Under the pieces are notes generated by a model, which was not told the DNA's origin, did not search any database, and saw only the letters and a list, made by a program, of their open reading frames with translations. Position numbers and translations under genes: made by a program. DNA of 64,000 bases from the NCBI GenBank assembly GCA_947476145.1, contig CANJPH010000003.1, forward strand, positions 1 to 64,000, written 5' to 3'. Below, one piece after another: positions 62,760 to 64,000 of the stretch (the stretch's first letter is position 1; each line of letters starts with the position of its first letter). The stretch comes from Bacteroidota bacterium. Its GTDB lineage: Bacteria > Bacteroidota > Bacteroidia > Chitinophagales > Chitinophagaceae.

Positions 62760-64000
62760 ATGAAAAAAATGATTGTAATGGTCTTGCTTTTAACTGCCAT
62801 AGGCAGTTTAGAAGTAATGGCCCAGAAAAAAAAGGCAGCAACCAATATCACTTCTAATCCTGCGATGATTGCAGAAGATGCAGTTATAAAAGCACAAAAT
62901 TTTAGACTTGTTGGTCCATTTAGAGGAGGTAGAGCAGCTGCGGGAGTAGGTGCTTACACTGATCCCAATACATTTTTTATGGGTTCAACGGGTGGAGGTG
63001 TCTGGAAATCAACGGATGCGGGTACCAATTGGAAAAATATTTCTGATGGGTATTTTGGAGGCACCATTGGTGCTATTGCTGTTGCACCTTCCAATGAATC
63101 TATCCTGTATGTTGGAGAAGGTGAAAACTCTATGCGAGGTAATGTGAGTGAAGGATTAGGAGGTGCATGGAAGTCGACAGATGATGGTAAAACATGGAAA
63201 AATATTGGATTGAAAGAAAGTCGTCATATAGTAAGACTTATTGTACATCCTAAAAATCCAGATATTATTTGGGCCGCTGTGATGGGACATTTGTTTGGAC
63301 CGAATGAAAATAGAGGGGTATATAAAAGTACCGATGGGGGAGCCACTTGGAAAAAAGTATTGTATGTGAATGCGCAAACAGGCGCAAGTGATTTAATTAT
63401 GGATCCAAGCAATCCCGAAATTTTATATGCCGGCACCTGGCAATTAATTAGAACTCCCTATAGTTTAGAAAGTGGTGGGGACGGTTCAGGTATGTATAAA
63501 AGTACAGATGGCGGTGAAACCTGGACAGATATAAAAAAAGCGAAAGGTTTGCCAAAAGGTGTTTGGGGTATTGTAGGTGTTGCCATTGCAAAATCAAATA
63601 CCGATAAATTATATGCCTTAATTGAAAACAAGGATGGTGGATTGTATATGTCCGATGATGCAGGAAAATCATGGGAATTGGTTTGCAATGACAACAATAT
63701 TCGTCAAAGAGCATGGTACTATACAAAAGTTTTTGTAGACCCTGCGGATGAAAACAAAGTATATTGCCCCAATGTAAACTTTATGGTTTCAACGGATGGT
63801 GGAAAAACTTTCAAATCCTCGCCAACTCCTCATGGAGATCATCATGATTTATGGATTGATCCAAAAAATCCAAGACGTATGATTGTAAGTGATGACGGTG
63901 GTGCGCAAGTAAGTTTGGATGGTGCAAAAACTTGGAGTACGATGATGAATCAACCAACTGTTCAGGTGTATAGATTAAGTACCGACAATAGTTTTCCTTA
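62760..64000 (+). CDS. Second BNR/VPS10-type propeller protein, 3' end cut by window
   Basis: The frame is open from the ATG at 62760 to the last base, giving 413 residues. It has a signal peptide (about 1-22, cleaved after VMAQ). Then come FRLVGPFRGGRAAAGVGAY and Asp-box repeats (VWKSTDAGTNWKNI, AWKSTDDGKTWKNI, VYKSTDGGATWKKV, MYKSTDGGETWTDI, FMVSTDGGKTF). Its beginning matches the layout of the preceding protein (NVGPSSMSGRVT), so the two are tandem paralogues in one transcript. The rest of the protein lies outside the window. Confidence 0.9.
   Translation, partial: MKKMIVMVLLLTAIGSLEVMAQKKKAATNITSNPAMIAEDAVIKAQNFRLVGPFRGGRAAAGVGAYTDPNTFFMGSTGGGVWKSTDAGTNWKNISDGYFGGTIGAIAVAPSNESILYVGEGENSMRGNVSEGLGGAWKSTDDGKTWKNIGLKESRHIVRLIVHPKNPDIIWAAVMGHLFGPNENRGVYKSTDGGATWKKVLYVNAQTGASDLIMDPSNPEILYAGTWQLIRTPYSLESGGDGSGMYKSTDGGETWTDIKKAKGLPKGVWGIVGVAIAKSNTDKLYALIENKDGGLYMSDDAGKSWELVCNDNNIRQRAWYYTKVFVDPADENKVYCPNVNFMVSTDGGKTFKSSPTPHGDHHDLWIDPKNPRRMIVSDDGGAQVSLDGAKTWSTMMNQPTVQVYRLSTDNSFP

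Noticed and set aside
62477..62851. Open frame of 124 codons on the minus strand at the junction of the two propeller genes
   Set aside because: It overlaps both confirmed genes in antisense and shows no domain.

Overview
The window is a gene-dense, AT-rich stretch of a Bacteroidota chromosome, most likely from the Chitinophagia (Chitinophagaceae or a relative). The sequence evidence is: a PorZ-type protein of the type IX secretion machinery, a long IspG with a large insertion, DUF5606- and DUF6814-like small proteins, an alpha-beta fused 2-oxoacid dehydrogenase E1, a sigma-54 factor, lipoproteins and TonB-plug-like sequences typical of the phylum, and many copies of the Bacteroidota promoter box TAnnTTTG just upstream of genes. 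It holds 53 protein genes. Two are cut by the window edges: the FKBP gene at base 1 and the BNR-propeller gene at base 64000. I see no rRNA, tRNA, CRISPR array, insertion sequence or phage gene. No intergenic gap exceeds about 300 bases, and most are under 100.

Layout. 1-8 kb: FKBP prolyl isomerase; a lipoprotein with a class D beta-lactamase fold but no catalytic motifs, then ispG and an LpxL-like acyltransferase in one operon; an ArsR regulator coupled to a cysteine-free double rhodanese; divergent tsaB and ridA; an aldose epimerase; a small secreted protein. 8-13.7 kb: porZ overlapping by one base a NagZ-like GH3/serine-hydrolase fusion, then a DUF5606 gene. 13.7-19.5 kb: operon of a DegT-type aminotransferase, rpoN, a PAP2-like membrane protein and an RND/MMPL exporter. 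19.5-29 kb: TlpA-like lipoprotein with gatB, a plug-plus-PDZ protein, alaS, an M23 peptidase, an NTF2-like protein, an AlkA-type glycosylase and a metallohydrolase. 29-36.7 kb: the elongasome operon mreB-mreC-mreD-mrdA-rodA, then purD. 36.7-45.5 kb: peptide transporter, acs, an MHS-type transporter, a small membrane protein, a GldA-like ATPase, eno, a DivIC/FtsB-like protein and nth. 45.5-53.5 kb: 2-oxoacid:ferredoxin oxidoreductase, polysaccharide deacetylase, Bax-inhibitor-1 protein, fused E1 dehydrogenase, M19 dipeptidase, prfA. 53.5-64 kb: galE, a PhoR/PhoB-like two-component pair, a glyoxalase-II-like hydrolase, pyrD, a thiolase and two tandem secreted BNR-propeller proteins.

How the genes fit together. 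Most are core housekeeping genes (translation, central carbon, purine, pyrimidine and isoprenoid synthesis, DNA repair). Cell-envelope work is over-represented: rod-shape peptidoglycan synthesis, M23 and GH3 wall enzymes, lipid acylation, type IX secretion, an MMPL exporter and secreted propellers. I found no obvious new multi-gene defence or biosynthetic system. The most interesting points are several pseudo-enzymes and odd fusions (dead OXA-like lipoprotein, cysteine-less rhodanese, plug-PDZ protein, GH3-beta-lactamase protein coupled to PorZ), a duplicated palindrome around one promoter, and a consistent promoter-to-start spacing that corrects several start codons.
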